Origin: Terrimesophilobacter mesophilus
GTDB taxonomy: Bacteria; Actinomycetota; Actinomycetes; Actinomycetales; Microbacteriaceae
Assembly: GCF_014200375.1 (NCBI RefSeq)
Contig: NZ_JACHBP010000001.1
Coordinates: 1,860,001 to 1,924,000 of the forward strand
Reading direction: 5' to 3'
Length of the DNA: 64,000 nucleotides
Under the pieces are notes generated by a model. That model was not told the DNA's origin. It was given only the letters and a program-made list of their open reading frames with translations, and made no database searches. The position numbers and the translations under genes are program-made. Of the stretch, positions 54,317 to 63,769 are shown one piece after another (position 1 is the first letter of the stretch; every line of letters starts with the position of its first letter).

Positions 54317-56754
54317 CCGTGGCACTAAAGAAGTCAGATCTATATAGCTCCCTATGGAAGGGGGCCGACGAACTTCGTGGCGGCATGGATGCCTCCCAGT
54401 ACAAGGACTATGTCCTCACACTCCTGTTCGTGAAGTACGTCACTGATAAGGCCAAGTCTGACAAGAACAGCCTGATTGATGTGCCTGCTGGTGGCTCTTT
54501 CGATGATCTCATCACATTCAAGGGTGACAAGGAGATTGGCGACAAGGTCAACAAGGCGATCGCAAAACTTGCTGAAGCTAACGACTTGCAGAAGGTCATC
54601 GACCTCGCCGACTTCAACGATGAGGAGAAGCTCGGCAAGGGCAAGGAGATGCAGGATCGCCTGACGAACCTGATCTCGATCTTCCAAGATCTCGACTTCC
54701 GCGGCTCACGCGCCGAAGGAGACGATCTACTCGGCGATGCCTATGAGTATCTGATGCGGCACTTCGCAACGGAATCTGGAAAATCAAAGGGGCAGTTCTA
54801 TACCCCTGCCGAGGTCTCGCGAATCATGGCGCAGCTGATCGGCATCAAGCCGAGCACGCCTTACTCGGCGACAGTTTATGATCCCACCTGCGGCTCGGGA
54901 TCACTTCTCCTCAAGGTTGCCGATGCCGCGCCGCACGGCCTGACGATCTACGGACAGGAAAAGGATAACGCGACCTGGGCGCTGGCCAAGATGAACATGA
55001 TCCTGCATGGCAACGAGATTGCTGACATCCGCAAGGGCGATACGATCGCCAGCCCGCAGTTCACCACGAACGACCGTCTCGACACCTTCGATTTCCTGGT
55101 CGCCAACCCGCCGTTCTCCGTCAAGTCATGGGCCAATGGCCTCGAGAACGAATACGGTCGATTCGACGGGTATGGCCGCCCTCCTGAGAAGAATGGCGAC
55201 TTCGCCTTCTTGCTTCACATGCTCAAGTCGCTCAAGAGCACCGGAAAGGGCGCAGTGATCCTGCCACACGGAGTCCTGTTCCGCGGTAACGCAGAGGCGA
55301 CTATCCGAAAAGTGATCATTAAGCGTGGCTATATCAAGGGCATCATCGGTCTACCGGCGAATCTCTTCTACGGCACTGGTATCCCAGCCTGCATCATCAT
55401 TATCGACAAAGAAAATGCTCAGGCGCGCACTGGACTCTTCATGATTGATGCCTCGAAAGGCTTCGAGAAGGATGGGCCAAAGAACCGCTTGCGTCCGCGT
55501 GACATGCACAAGATCACCGATGCGTTCACCAAGCAGGTAGAGATTCCCGGTTACTCACGCATGGTGCCTCTGAGCGAGATCGAGAATGCGGCCAACGACT
55601 TCAACCTCAACATTCCCCGCTACATCGACTCCTCCGAACCGGAGGATATCCAAGACCTCCATGCACATATCCATGGCGGTATTCCAAACCGCGACATCGA
55701 TGCCCTTGACGCTTACTGGACGGCCTTCCCGTCACTGAGGTTTGAACTCTTACGACCCCTTCGAGAGGGGTACTCCGAGCTCGCCGTCGAAAAGGACGAC
55801 ATTCAAGCGACTATCACGAACTCGGCCGAATACCAGTCGTTCAACTCGGCCACTGGCGATCTCGTATCGGAATGGTGGAGCGGACATCGCGAACAGCTTG
55901 CCGGGATCTCCGGCACGACAAGACCCGGTGATCTCATCAGTGGCTTGTCCGAGAACCTGCTCGACAGCTTCCACCCTCGACCCCTCGTGGACGAGTACGC
56001 GGTCTACGAACAGCTCATGAGCTACTGGAATCAGACAATGCACGACGACGTCGCGCTGGTCATGAACGAAGGCTGGGATGGTGCGGCCAAACCCCGCAAG
56101 ACGATCGAGGACAAGGACCGCAAGCTATCTGAATTGCCAGATCTTGTCATCGGTTCTGGTCGGAATGCCTCAAAGTACAAAATGGATCTCGTTCCGCCCG
56201 CACTCATTGTGGCTCGCTACTTCGCTGACGAGAAGGCGAAGCTCGACCAGCTAAGTGCAGAGGTTGAGAGCGCAGCGCAGGTGATCGAAGAGTTAGTGGA
56301 AGAGAACTCCGGCGAAGAGGGGCTCTTTGCCGATGCGATGGATGACGGCAAGATTACCAAGGCGCTGGCACGCGTTCGGCTTCGCGATGCCAAGCGAGAG
56401 GACCCACGAAGCGATGAAGTTACTGCTCTCTCAAAACTAATTGCGCTCTACGACGTAGAAACTGCCGCAAAGAAGTCCGTGAAGGATGCAGGAACGACGC
56501 TCGACCAGGCCACGCTTGCTCAATACGGGAAACTTTCGATTGCTGACATCCAGCAATTAGTGATAGAGGACAAGTGGAGGGCGACTGTCGAGCAACGGAT
56601 CTATGCGGAGGTTGCAGGACTCACCCTGAGGCTTATCACACGCATCACTGAGCTCGGTGATCGATATGACAAGACGTTAAGTGCGCTCAGCACCGAGGTC
56701 GAGGTGCAGAGCGCCAAAGTTGCGAGCAGTCTTGCTGCAATGGGGGTCGAGTAA
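54313..56754 (+). CDS. hsdM: Type I restriction-modification system, DNA methyltransferase subunit
   Basis: An 813-aa N6-adenine methyltransferase, longer than the usual 500-550 aa. An N-terminal HsdM helical domain (LWKGADELRGGMDASQYKDY) precedes the SAM motif YDPTCGSGSLL near 192 and the catalytic NPPF near 266. The extra C-terminal 300 residues are mostly helical. Starts GTG within a leader ORF stop. Methylates the target half-sites and, with HsdS and HsdR, forms the restriction complex. Confidence 0.95.
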   Translation: MTVALKKSDLYSSLWKGADELRGGMDASQYKDYVLTLLFVKYVTDKAKSDKNSLIDVPAGGSFDDLITFKGDKEIGDKVNKAIAKLAEANDLQKVIDLADFNDEEKLGKGKEMQDRLTNLISIFQDLDFRGSRAEGDDLLGDAYEYLMRHFATESGKSKGQFYTPAEVSRIMAQLIGIKPSTPYSATVYDPTCGSGSLLLKVADAAPHGLTIYGQEKDNATWALAKMNMILHGNEIADIRKGDTIASPQFTTNDRLDTFDFLVANPPFSVKSWANGLENEYGRFDGYGRPPEKNGDFAFLLHMLKSLKSTGKGAVILPHGVLFRGNAEATIRKVIIKRGYIKGIIGLPANLFYGTGIPACIIIIDKENAQARTGLFMIDASKGFEKDGPKNRLRPRDMHKITDAFTKQVEIPGYSRMVPLSEIENAANDFNLNIPRYIDSSEPEDIQDLHAHIHGGIPNRDIDALDAYWTAFPSLRFELLRPLREGYSELAVEKDDIQATITNSAEYQSFNSATGDLVSEWWSGHREQLAGISGTTRPGDLISGLSENLLDSFHPRPLVDEYAVYEQLMSYWNQTMHDDVALVMNEGWDGAAKPRKTIEDKDRKLSELPDLVIGSGRNASKYKMDLVPPALIVARYFADEKAKLDQLSAEVESAAQVIEELVEENSGEEGLFADAMDDGKITKALARVRLRDAKREDPRSDEVTALSKLIALYDVETAAKKSVKDAGTTLDQATLAQYGKLSIADIQQLVIEDKWRATVEQRIYAEVAGLTLRLITRITELGDRYDKTLSALSTEVEVQSAKVASSLAAMGVE

Positions 56755-56756
56755 GT

Positions 56757-57983
56757 ATGGCGATAGCCACGAGTGCCAGCCGGACGGCCGCCGGATTAAT
56801 CCCAGCAGACTGGGATATACGACCTTTGGGTGAGACGCTCCAGTTCATCAGCGGGAAGGCGCACGAGCCTTACGTTTCTCCGAATGGGAGCTTTGTTGTA
56901 GTCAACTCGAAGTTCATTTCCACGAATGGTGCAGTAAGAAAGCACTGCACTGTAAACCTGGCGCCTGCTCGTAAGGGTGACGTGCTCATGGTGATGAGTG
57001 ATCTACCGAATGGCCGTGCGCTCGCGAAGTGCTTTCTCGTGGATACAGACAACACATATGCAGTCAATCAACGAGTATGCATCTTTCGGACGAGTGCTCA
57101 CGACGCCCGTTACCTGAAGTACATCTTAAATCGAAACCCCTATTTCATGGCGTTTGACGATGGTGTGCAGCAAACACACCTGCTCAACGGCCCGATCAAG
57201 AAATGCCCACTCGTACTGCCCAAAAGGCGAGAACAGGTGGCTATAGCGGATGTGCTCTCCGACGCTGACGACCTTGTCGCCGCATTGGAGCGATTGATCG
57301 CGAAGAAGCAGGCGATCAAGCAAGGTATGATGCAGCAGCTCCTTACCGGTAACATACGGCTTCCTCGACACTTCGGGACCTGGCGCTCGGATCGTATCGG
57401 GTCGGTGTGCGTCGTTGACCCTGAATCACTTAGTCCGGCGACTGTTGCGGCGAGTGCTCAGATTGATTACATCTCGCTTGAGGATGTCAGTAAGGGAAGT
57501 GTGCTTGGTAGCACGCGTTACCGGTTTGGTGACGCCCCTTCACGTGCGAGGCGAGCGCTAACTCAAGACGATGTGCTCTTCGGGACCGTACGGCCGAATC
57601 TCCAATCCCATGCTCGTTATCAAGGCGGCTTTGCGCGGCCCGTTGCTTCTACGGGGTTTGCGGTGCTTAGGAGCATCCCGAACTTGACCGATCCATCATT
57701 TTTGTCGCATTGGGTACTCAGCGATGTCGTATCCGTTCAGATCGGGAAGATTATCGCTGGTTCCAACTATCCAGCGGTGTCTAGCAAAGACGTGCGTCAA
57801 CTGAACATCGAACTTCCGCCCCTCGAAGAGCAGGTCGATATCGGGCGAACTTTGGACGATGCCGATGCGGAGATAGGTGCGTTGAAGTCACGGTTGGTTG
57901 TAACGCAAAACATCAAACAAGGCATGATGCAAGCACTCCTAACCGGCCGGACTCGCTTGATGCCAGCGGAGGTAACAGCATGA
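56757..57983 (+). CDS. hsdS: Type I restriction-modification system, specificity subunit
   Basis: A 408-aa protein with two target-recognition domains and two conserved coiled-coil spacers. The spacers are recognisable as an internal repeat: KKQAIKQGMMQQLLTGNIRL near 183 and TQNIKQGMMQALLTGRTRLM near the end. PLVLPKRREQVAIADVL and IELPPLEEQVDIGRTLDD mark the end of each recognition domain. Starts 2 nt after hsdM; its stop overlaps hsdR. The bipartite target sequence cannot be predicted by eye. Confidence 0.93.
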   Translation: MAIATSASRTAAGLIPADWDIRPLGETLQFISGKAHEPYVSPNGSFVVVNSKFISTNGAVRKHCTVNLAPARKGDVLMVMSDLPNGRALAKCFLVDTDNTYAVNQRVCIFRTSAHDARYLKYILNRNPYFMAFDDGVQQTHLLNGPIKKCPLVLPKRREQVAIADVLSDADDLVAALERLIAKKQAIKQGMMQQLLTGNIRLPRHFGTWRSDRIGSVCVVDPESLSPATVAASAQIDYISLEDVSKGSVLGSTRYRFGDAPSRARRALTQDDVLFGTVRPNLQSHARYQGGFARPVASTGFAVLRSIPNLTDPSFLSHWVLSDVVSVQIGKIIAGSNYPAVSSKDVRQLNIELPPLEEQVDIGRTLDDADAEIGALKSRLVVTQNIKQGMMQALLTGRTRLMPAEVTA

Positions 57984-60900
57984 GTGTCGTCGGCCAGATC
58001 GAGCGCAAGACTCAGGACCGGGTCGTTGGGCTTTTCCGCGACCAGCTTGGCTATGACTACGCGGGCAGCTGGGAATACCGCGAAGACAACTCGCACGTCG
58101 AAGTCGAACTGCTGACGCAGAACCTCCTTGCCCGTGCCTACGATTCTGTCCTTGTATACAAAGCGGTTGCCGAACTCAAGAAGGCAGCATCTCTTGGTGG
58201 CGGACGCACGCTCTATGAGGCTAACCGTGAGGTATATGACCTGCTTCGTTACGGGGTGAAGGTCAAGCATGGAGTCGGCGAGCAATTCGAGACCGTCTGG
58301 CTTGTGGACTGGTCGAACCCTGAAGCCAATCATTTCGTGGTTGCCGAAGAGGTGTCGGTCAAGGGCGAGCACACCAAGCGTCCTGATGTAGTGATCTACG
58401 TCAACGGCATCGCGCTCGGCATTATTGAACTCAAGCGTTCCAAGGTAAGTGTCGCCGAGGGTGTTCGTCAGAACATCGGGAATCAGAAGAAGGACTTCAT
58501 TCGCCCATTCTTCACTTCGGTGCAACTCCTTTTCGCAGGCAATGATGTCGAGGGTCTTCGCTACGGTGTGATCGAGACGCCGGAAAAGTATTGGTTGGAG
58601 TGGAAAGAGCCCTCTGAGGTAGAGGAGCCGCTGGATCGTGGCCTGATGCAGATGTGTGCGAAGGATCGGTTCCTCGAGCTGATCCATGACTTCATTGTGT
58701 TCGATGCCGGTGTCAAGAAAACCGCCCGGCACAACCAATACTTTGGTGTGAAGGCGAGCCAAGCACGCGTCGCCAAGCGTGAGGGCGGAATCATCTGGCA
58801 TACGCAAGGCTCGGGCAAGAGTCTGACGATGGTGTGGTTAGCGAAATGGATCAAGGAACACCAGCCGGAAGCGCGTGTACTGATTATTACTGACCGCACC
58901 GAGCTTGATGAGCAAATCGAGAAGGTGTTCGGCGGCGTCAACGAGCAGATCTATCGCACGACCAGCGGTGCGGATCTAATCACCGCACTTAACAATCACA
59001 AGCCGCAATTGATCGCTTCTCTTGTGCATAAGTTCCGTGGTGATGATGATCGAGAGCGCGACGAGGCGCAAGACTCATTCCTCGCTGAACTGAACTCCAG
59101 AATCCCTGCCGGGTTCAGCGCGAAGGGCAACTTCTTCGTCTTTGTCGATGAGGCGCATCGCACCCAGTCGGGCAAGATGCACACAGCAATGAAGAGGCTT
59201 CTTCCAGGAGCCATGTTCATTGGTTTCACTGGAACGCCACTATTGAAGGCCGACAAAACCACAAGTATCGAGACGTTCGGTAGCTTCATCCACACATACA
59301 AGTTCGACGAAGCTGTCGAGGACGGTGTCGTACTCGATCTGCGCTATGAGGCACGAAATATTGATCAGGAACTGACCAGCCACGATCAGGTTGATAAATG
59401 GTTTGAAGCCAAAACTAAAGGCATGACGGACCTGACCAAAGCCGAGCTGAAGAAGCGCTGGGGCACCATGCAGAAGGTGGTTAGCGCTGAACCTCGATCG
59501 AAGCGAATCGTGCAGGACATTCTGCTTGACATGGAACTTCGTCCACGCCTAATGGACAGGCGTGGCAACGCGATGCTTGTCGGTTCAAGCATCTACCAGG
59601 CATGCAAGTTTTATGAAATGTTCGTCCAGGCTGGATTCAAAGGCAAGGTTGCGATCGTCACAAGCTACGTGCCGATGGCCGGCGACATTTCCAAAGAGGA
59701 TGGCGGCCACGGCGCAACCGAGAAGCTACGCCAGTACGAAATCTACCGGCAGATGCTCGCGGACTATTTCGATGAACCAGCTGATCAAGCAGTGCTCAGA
59801 ATCGAGCAGTTCGAAAAGGACGTTAAGCGCCGCTTCATCGAAGAACCTGGCCAGATGCGCCTACTGATTGTGGTTGACAAACTGTTGACCGGATTCGATG
59901 CGCCCTCAGCGACCTACCTCTATATCGACAAGACGATGCGCGACCACGGTCTCTTTCAAGCGATCTGCCGAGTCAACCGCCTCGATGGAGACGACAAGGA
60001 ATACGGCTACATTGTCGACTACCAAGACCTCTTCAACTCGCTCGAAGATGCCATTACCGACTACACATCTGGCGCGCTCGACGGCTACGAGAAGAAAGAC
60101 ATCGAGGGTCTGCTTAAGAACCGTAGCGAGCAGGAACGCAAGGATCTCGATGAGGCGCTTGAGCGAATTCGCGCCTTATGTGAACCTGTTGCTCCGCCGA
60201 AAGAAACGCTGCAATACCAACATTATTTCTGTGCAGCCGAGGCGGGTAACGCCGAACAGTTGAAGGCCAATGAGCCAAAACGCGTGGAACTATACAAGTC
60301 GGTAAGCGGACTCGTACGGGCTTACGCTGTGCTCGCTAACGATATGGACGCCGCAGGCTATTCGACTGCCCAGGCCGCGTCGATCAAGAAGGAAGTCGCC
60401 CATTACGTGGCAGTGCGCGACGAGGTCAAGCTCGGTGCAAATGAGAATGTCGACTTCAAACAATTTGAGGCAGGAATGCGCTTCCTGCTCGATACCTACA
60501 TTCAGGCAGGTAGCTCCGAAGTAGTCGCCGAGTTTGAAGACACCGGTCTGGTTGATTTGATCGTGCAACGCGGTGCAGGTGCGATCGACGCGCTTCCTCC
60601 CGGCATCAAGAAAAACAAGGACGCGGTCGCCGAAACGATTGTGAACAACGTGCGTAAGACCATCGTCGACGAGCGTGCGATGAACCCGAAGTATTACGAG
60701 ACTATGTCCTCACTCCTTGACGCGCTCATCGAGCAACGCCGCCAAGAGGCAATTGACTATAAGAAGTATCTTGAGGACTTGATCGCCCTTGCGACAAAGG
60801 TCGGCAAAAAGGAATCAGACACCGTCTACCCAGACTGGGCAAAGAACGGGGCGCAGAGAGCTCTCATCGACTTCGGCTGGGCCGATGACAATATCGCAAT

Positions 60901-61063
60901 CCAATTGGACGCGGTGATCGGTGTGGCAAAGCCCCATGACTGGGTTGGTAACAAGATGAAAGAGAAGATCGTGGCCAACGCGATCAAGAAGGTACTTCCG
61001 GAGGGCTTCGACCGCTTCGAGGAACTCTTCGATCTAGTGAGGGCACGCGATGAGTACCGCTAA
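57980..61063 (+). CDS. hsdR: Type I restriction-modification system, endonuclease/translocase subunit
   Basis: A 1027-aa motor and nuclease subunit. The N-terminal nuclease has RPDVVIYVNG and GIIELKRSK (PD-ExK). SF2 helicase motifs are HTQGSGKSLTMVW (Walker A, near 273), FVFVDEAHRTQSG (motif II, near 385), GFTGTPLL (III) and the later VDKLLTGFDAP and QAICRVNR. ATGA overlap with hsdS, and a 14-nt overlap with the peptidase gene. All catalytic motifs look intact. Confidence 0.95.
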   Translation: MSVVGQIERKTQDRVVGLFRDQLGYDYAGSWEYREDNSHVEVELLTQNLLARAYDSVLVYKAVAELKKAASLGGGRTLYEANREVYDLLRYGVKVKHGVGEQFETVWLVDWSNPEANHFVVAEEVSVKGEHTKRPDVVIYVNGIALGIIELKRSKVSVAEGVRQNIGNQKKDFIRPFFTSVQLLFAGNDVEGLRYGVIETPEKYWLEWKEPSEVEEPLDRGLMQMCAKDRFLELIHDFIVFDAGVKKTARHNQYFGVKASQARVAKREGGIIWHTQGSGKSLTMVWLAKWIKEHQPEARVLIITDRTELDEQIEKVFGGVNEQIYRTTSGADLITALNNHKPQLIASLVHKFRGDDDRERDEAQDSFLAELNSRIPAGFSAKGNFFVFVDEAHRTQSGKMHTAMKRLLPGAMFIGFTGTPLLKADKTTSIETFGSFIHTYKFDEAVEDGVVLDLRYEARNIDQELTSHDQVDKWFEAKTKGMTDLTKAELKKRWGTMQKVVSAEPRSKRIVQDILLDMELRPRLMDRRGNAMLVGSSIYQACKFYEMFVQAGFKGKVAIVTSYVPMAGDISKEDGGHGATEKLRQYEIYRQMLADYFDEPADQAVLRIEQFEKDVKRRFIEEPGQMRLLIVVDKLLTGFDAPSATYLYIDKTMRDHGLFQAICRVNRLDGDDKEYGYIVDYQDLFNSLEDAITDYTSGALDGYEKKDIEGLLKNRSEQERKDLDEALERIRALCEPVAPPKETLQYQHYFCAAEAGNAEQLKANEPKRVELYKSVSGLVRAYAVLANDMDAAGYSTAQAASIKKEVAHYVAVRDEVKLGANENVDFKQFEAGMRFLLDTYIQAGSSEVVAEFEDTGLVDLIVQRGAGAIDALPPGIKKNKDAVAETIVNNVRKTIVDERAMNPKYYETMSSLLDALIEQRRQEAIDYKKYLEDLIALATKVGKKESDTVYPDWAKNGAQRALIDFGWADDNIAIQLDAVIGVAKPHDWVGNKMKEKIVANAIKKVLPEGFDRFEELFDLVRARDEYR

Positions 61064-61775
61064 CGGATACCTCACCGTCGCGGGTATCGGCGTCGACGTG
61101 GTTTACAAGAACATCAAGAACATGCACATCTCTGTGTATCCACCGATCGGTCGCGTCCGCGTGGCCGCACCAGACCGACTCGACGAGGAAGCCATTCGAC
61201 TCGCTGTAGTGCAGCGCCTGCCTTGGATCAAGAAGCAACGCCAACAGCTTAGGGATGCCGAGCGTCAGTCTGAACGTGAGATGGTGACCGGTGAATCGCA
61301 TTACGTCTGGGGACAACGACTTCGTTTCAAATTGATCGAAGCCAATGGTCGAGCGCATGTTGACATTGTCGGATCGAAGCTCCAACTGTCTCTACCTAGT
61401 GGGTCAGAATCTGCGCATCGTAGGAAGCTTCTCGAAGCTTGGTATCGCAAGCAGATCAAAGAAGCCATCCCACCGTTAATCGAGAAATGGGAGCCAATCA
61501 TCGGCCAGAAGGTGAATGGCTGGACTGTCCGTCGCATGAAAACCAAATGGGGATCATGCAACCCGGACTCAGCAAAACTCTGGTTCAATATCGAACTTGC
61601 GAAGAAGCATCCAGGCTGCCTTGAGTACATCGTCGTGCACGAAATGACTCATTTCTATGAGCGAACACACAATGACCGGTTCGTTGAGCTGATGGACAAA
61701 TATCTGCCGAACTGGCGCGCAACGCGGGATGAACTAAATGGTGCCCCGTTGGCAGAAGAGGAATGGCGTTCGTGA
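61050..61775 (+). CDS. YgjP-type (DUF45) zinc metallopeptidase
   Basis: A 241-aa protein of the SprT-like/YgjP group. The zinc site is VVHEMTHFYERTHNDRF (HExxH at about 197-201 plus a downstream His). The family blocks MKTKWGSCNP and LWFNIELAKKHP precede it, and IKNMHISVYPPIGRVRVAAP opens the protein. These genes are often found beside hsdR. Starts inside hsdR and its end overlaps the OLD-type gene by 13 nt. It may cleave a protein at damaged or restricted DNA, but this is not known. Confidence 0.88.
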   Translation: MSTANGYLTVAGIGVDVVYKNIKNMHISVYPPIGRVRVAAPDRLDEEAIRLAVVQRLPWIKKQRQQLRDAERQSEREMVTGESHYVWGQRLRFKLIEANGRAHVDIVGSKLQLSLPSGSESAHRRKLLEAWYRKQIKEAIPPLIEKWEPIIGQKVNGWTVRRMKTKWGSCNPDSAKLWFNIELAKKHPGCLEYIVVHEMTHFYERTHNDRFVELMDKYLPNWRATRDELNGAPLAEEEWRS

Positions 61776-63769
61776 AGATCTCAGTTGCTACTATCCATGG
61801 TTTCCGACTATTAAAAGATGCGGTCGTGCATCTTGATCCGGATGTGACAATCGTGGTTGGCCGCAACAACTCCGGAAAGACCTCGCTTGTCGAAGCCTTT
61901 TACAAGTTCGTGGGAACCGACAGTAATACGTTTACGCTGGACGACTTCAATCTCGAATTGTTATTGAAACTGCGTATTGCTGGAGAGCTTTGGTTAGAGT
62001 CACAAAGCAAGCGCAATGCGGGTGATGCTGCCGAGGCCGATCGTCTTGAGGGTGAGGCGATCGACGCAATTCCTGCGATTCGACTGGATGTAGAGTTTGA
62101 GTATGACGAAGTAGATTCGTTGGCTCCTCTCGCGGACCTAATTATGGATTTGGACCCTGAGCGGCATGATGCTCTCGTATCGTGCCGATTTCAGGCGGCG
62201 AGACCTCTTGAGATGCTTCGTGCGTTCGCCATCGTTAACGCTGATTCCGGTTTGGATCTCGTTGAGTTCCTGCGAAGACGATTAGGTTCTCATTTTGAAA
62301 TCGCCTATGTTGCCTTGGATAAAAATGACTTCTCAAACGTTCGAGAAGTATCACGTGCTCAAGTTAGAGACGCGGCATTCTGTAACTTTGTCTACGCACA
62401 GAACCTTTTCGACGACACTTCGCTCGATAATGGGCATGGGCTTTCACGTGGGTTTGAGTCCTACTACCGTGCAATCAGTGACACTGACGGCACGGTAGAG
62501 AGCCTCGAGTTGGCACTCGCAGATGTGGCGCGCCAACTCGATGGGGAGTATTTAACTCTTTTTGAGGGAGTCTTCCGAGACCTGCGCGAGTTCGGGGTGA
62601 ATCGGATGCCTAGCCTTCAAGATTTGAAAGTCGTTTCTGAGTTTCGAGCAGCTGACCTGCTAAATGGCAGTACAAAGGTCATGTACGCGCATGGTGCGGA
62701 TGCAAGCTTGCCTGAGGCGCACAATGGTCTCGGCTATAGCAAACTCATTTTCATCATTCTCCAGTTCATCGCATTCTTTGAGGCATATAACAAAAGGCAG
62801 CCGGTTCCCGGCGTTCAGCTTCTTTTCGTGGAGGAGCCCGAAGCACATTTGCACCCGCAGATGCAATCTGTATTCATCAAGAATATTCGCGAGTACTTGT
62901 CGTCGAAACCCGGATGGAATGTACAGCTAGTGGTGACCACGCACTCGTCTCATATAGTTGCTGAAAGCGGCTTCACATGCATTAGATATTTTGATGCATC
63001 CGACGACACGTTGCAGGTTCGAGATCTAAGCGCTTTTCGATCCAAGCTAAAAGCTACCGATGAAGAGACACTTAAGTTCTTGGAGCAATACATGGTGTTG
63101 CATCGATGTGACATGTTTTTCGCTGACAAAGTGGTGTTGATTGAAGGGGCGGCGGAACGGTTAGTTTTGCCCGCAATGATCATGGCTTCGGCATCGGACT
63201 TGGCACATCAGTACGTATCGGTAATTGAAGTTGGCGGAGCTTACGCAGTGAAGTTTCGTCCACTGCTTGAGTTCATAAATGTACAAACGTTAGTTATTAC
63301 CGATATTGATTCGGTGGCTGCTGAGGGCAACCACCCAAAAGTCCCGGTCAAAACCACAGGCGCGATCACGAGCAACGTGACATTGAAAACCTGGTTGCCA
63401 AGCCGCACGACGATTGCGGACCTTCTCGTCGCTTCCGACGATGCGAAACTTGATCGGAAGGCGAGGGTTGCCTACCAGATAGCCGAGATCGGCAGGACTG
63501 AATGTGGCCGGAGTTTTGAAGAGGCGTTCATTTTGGCGAACGCTGAAGCCCTTGCGACCGCAAGCCAAACTCTCTCCACTAGTCGACTTTTTCTCGATGA
63601 AAACGGAGAATGTTTCAGCGCTGAAGTCATCCGTGAGAGAGCGTATGAGATAGCGAAACAAATCGACAGTAAGTCTGACTTTGCCTTTGACGCACTCAAG
63701 ATACCTAATTGGGTTACACCCAGATATATCTCGGAGGGACTGGAATGGCTAGCACCTCAGAGCAGGTAG
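61763..63769 (+). CDS. OLD-family ATPase with TOPRIM nuclease (GajA / class 2 OLD-like)
   Basis: A 668-aa protein. Walker A GRNNSGKTSLVEA is at about 33-45, an ABC-like signature region (HNGLGYSKLIFI) near 325, and Walker B LLFVEEPEAHLHPQ near 355, then TTHSSHI. The C-terminal TOPRIM domain has LIEGAAERLVLP near 458 and VITDIDSVA near 510 (Asp513, Asp515). About 90 aa longer than the GajA I know. Markedly AT-richer codons than hsdMSR. Overlaps a UvrD-like helicase gene by 25 nt, the arrangement of Gabija and class 2 OLD systems. Confidence 0.85.
   Translation: MAFVKISVATIHGFRLLKDAVVHLDPDVTIVVGRNNSGKTSLVEAFYKFVGTDSNTFTLDDFNLELLLKLRIAGELWLESQSKRNAGDAAEADRLEGEAIDAIPAIRLDVEFEYDEVDSLAPLADLIMDLDPERHDALVSCRFQAARPLEMLRAFAIVNADSGLDLVEFLRRRLGSHFEIAYVALDKNDFSNVREVSRAQVRDAAFCNFVYAQNLFDDTSLDNGHGLSRGFESYYRAISDTDGTVESLELALADVARQLDGEYLTLFEGVFRDLREFGVNRMPSLQDLKVVSEFRAADLLNGSTKVMYAHGADASLPEAHNGLGYSKLIFIILQFIAFFEAYNKRQPVPGVQLLFVEEPEAHLHPQMQSVFIKNIREYLSSKPGWNVQLVVTTHSSHIVAESGFTCIRYFDASDDTLQVRDLSAFRSKLKATDEETLKFLEQYMVLHRCDMFFADKVVLIEGAAERLVLPAMIMASASDLAHQYVSVIEVGGAYAVKFRPLLEFINVQTLVITDIDSVAAEGNHPKVPVKTTGAITSNVTLKTWLPSRTTIADLLVASDDAKLDRKARVAYQIAEIGRTECGRSFEEAFILANAEALATASQTLSTSRLFLDENGECFSAEVIRERAYEIAKQIDSKSDFAFDALKIPNWVTPRYISEGLEWLAPQSR

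Noticed and set aside
57797..58807. 336-aa antisense ORF across hsdS/hsdR
   Set aside because: Shadow frame; both sense genes have intact motifs and a coupled ATGA junction.
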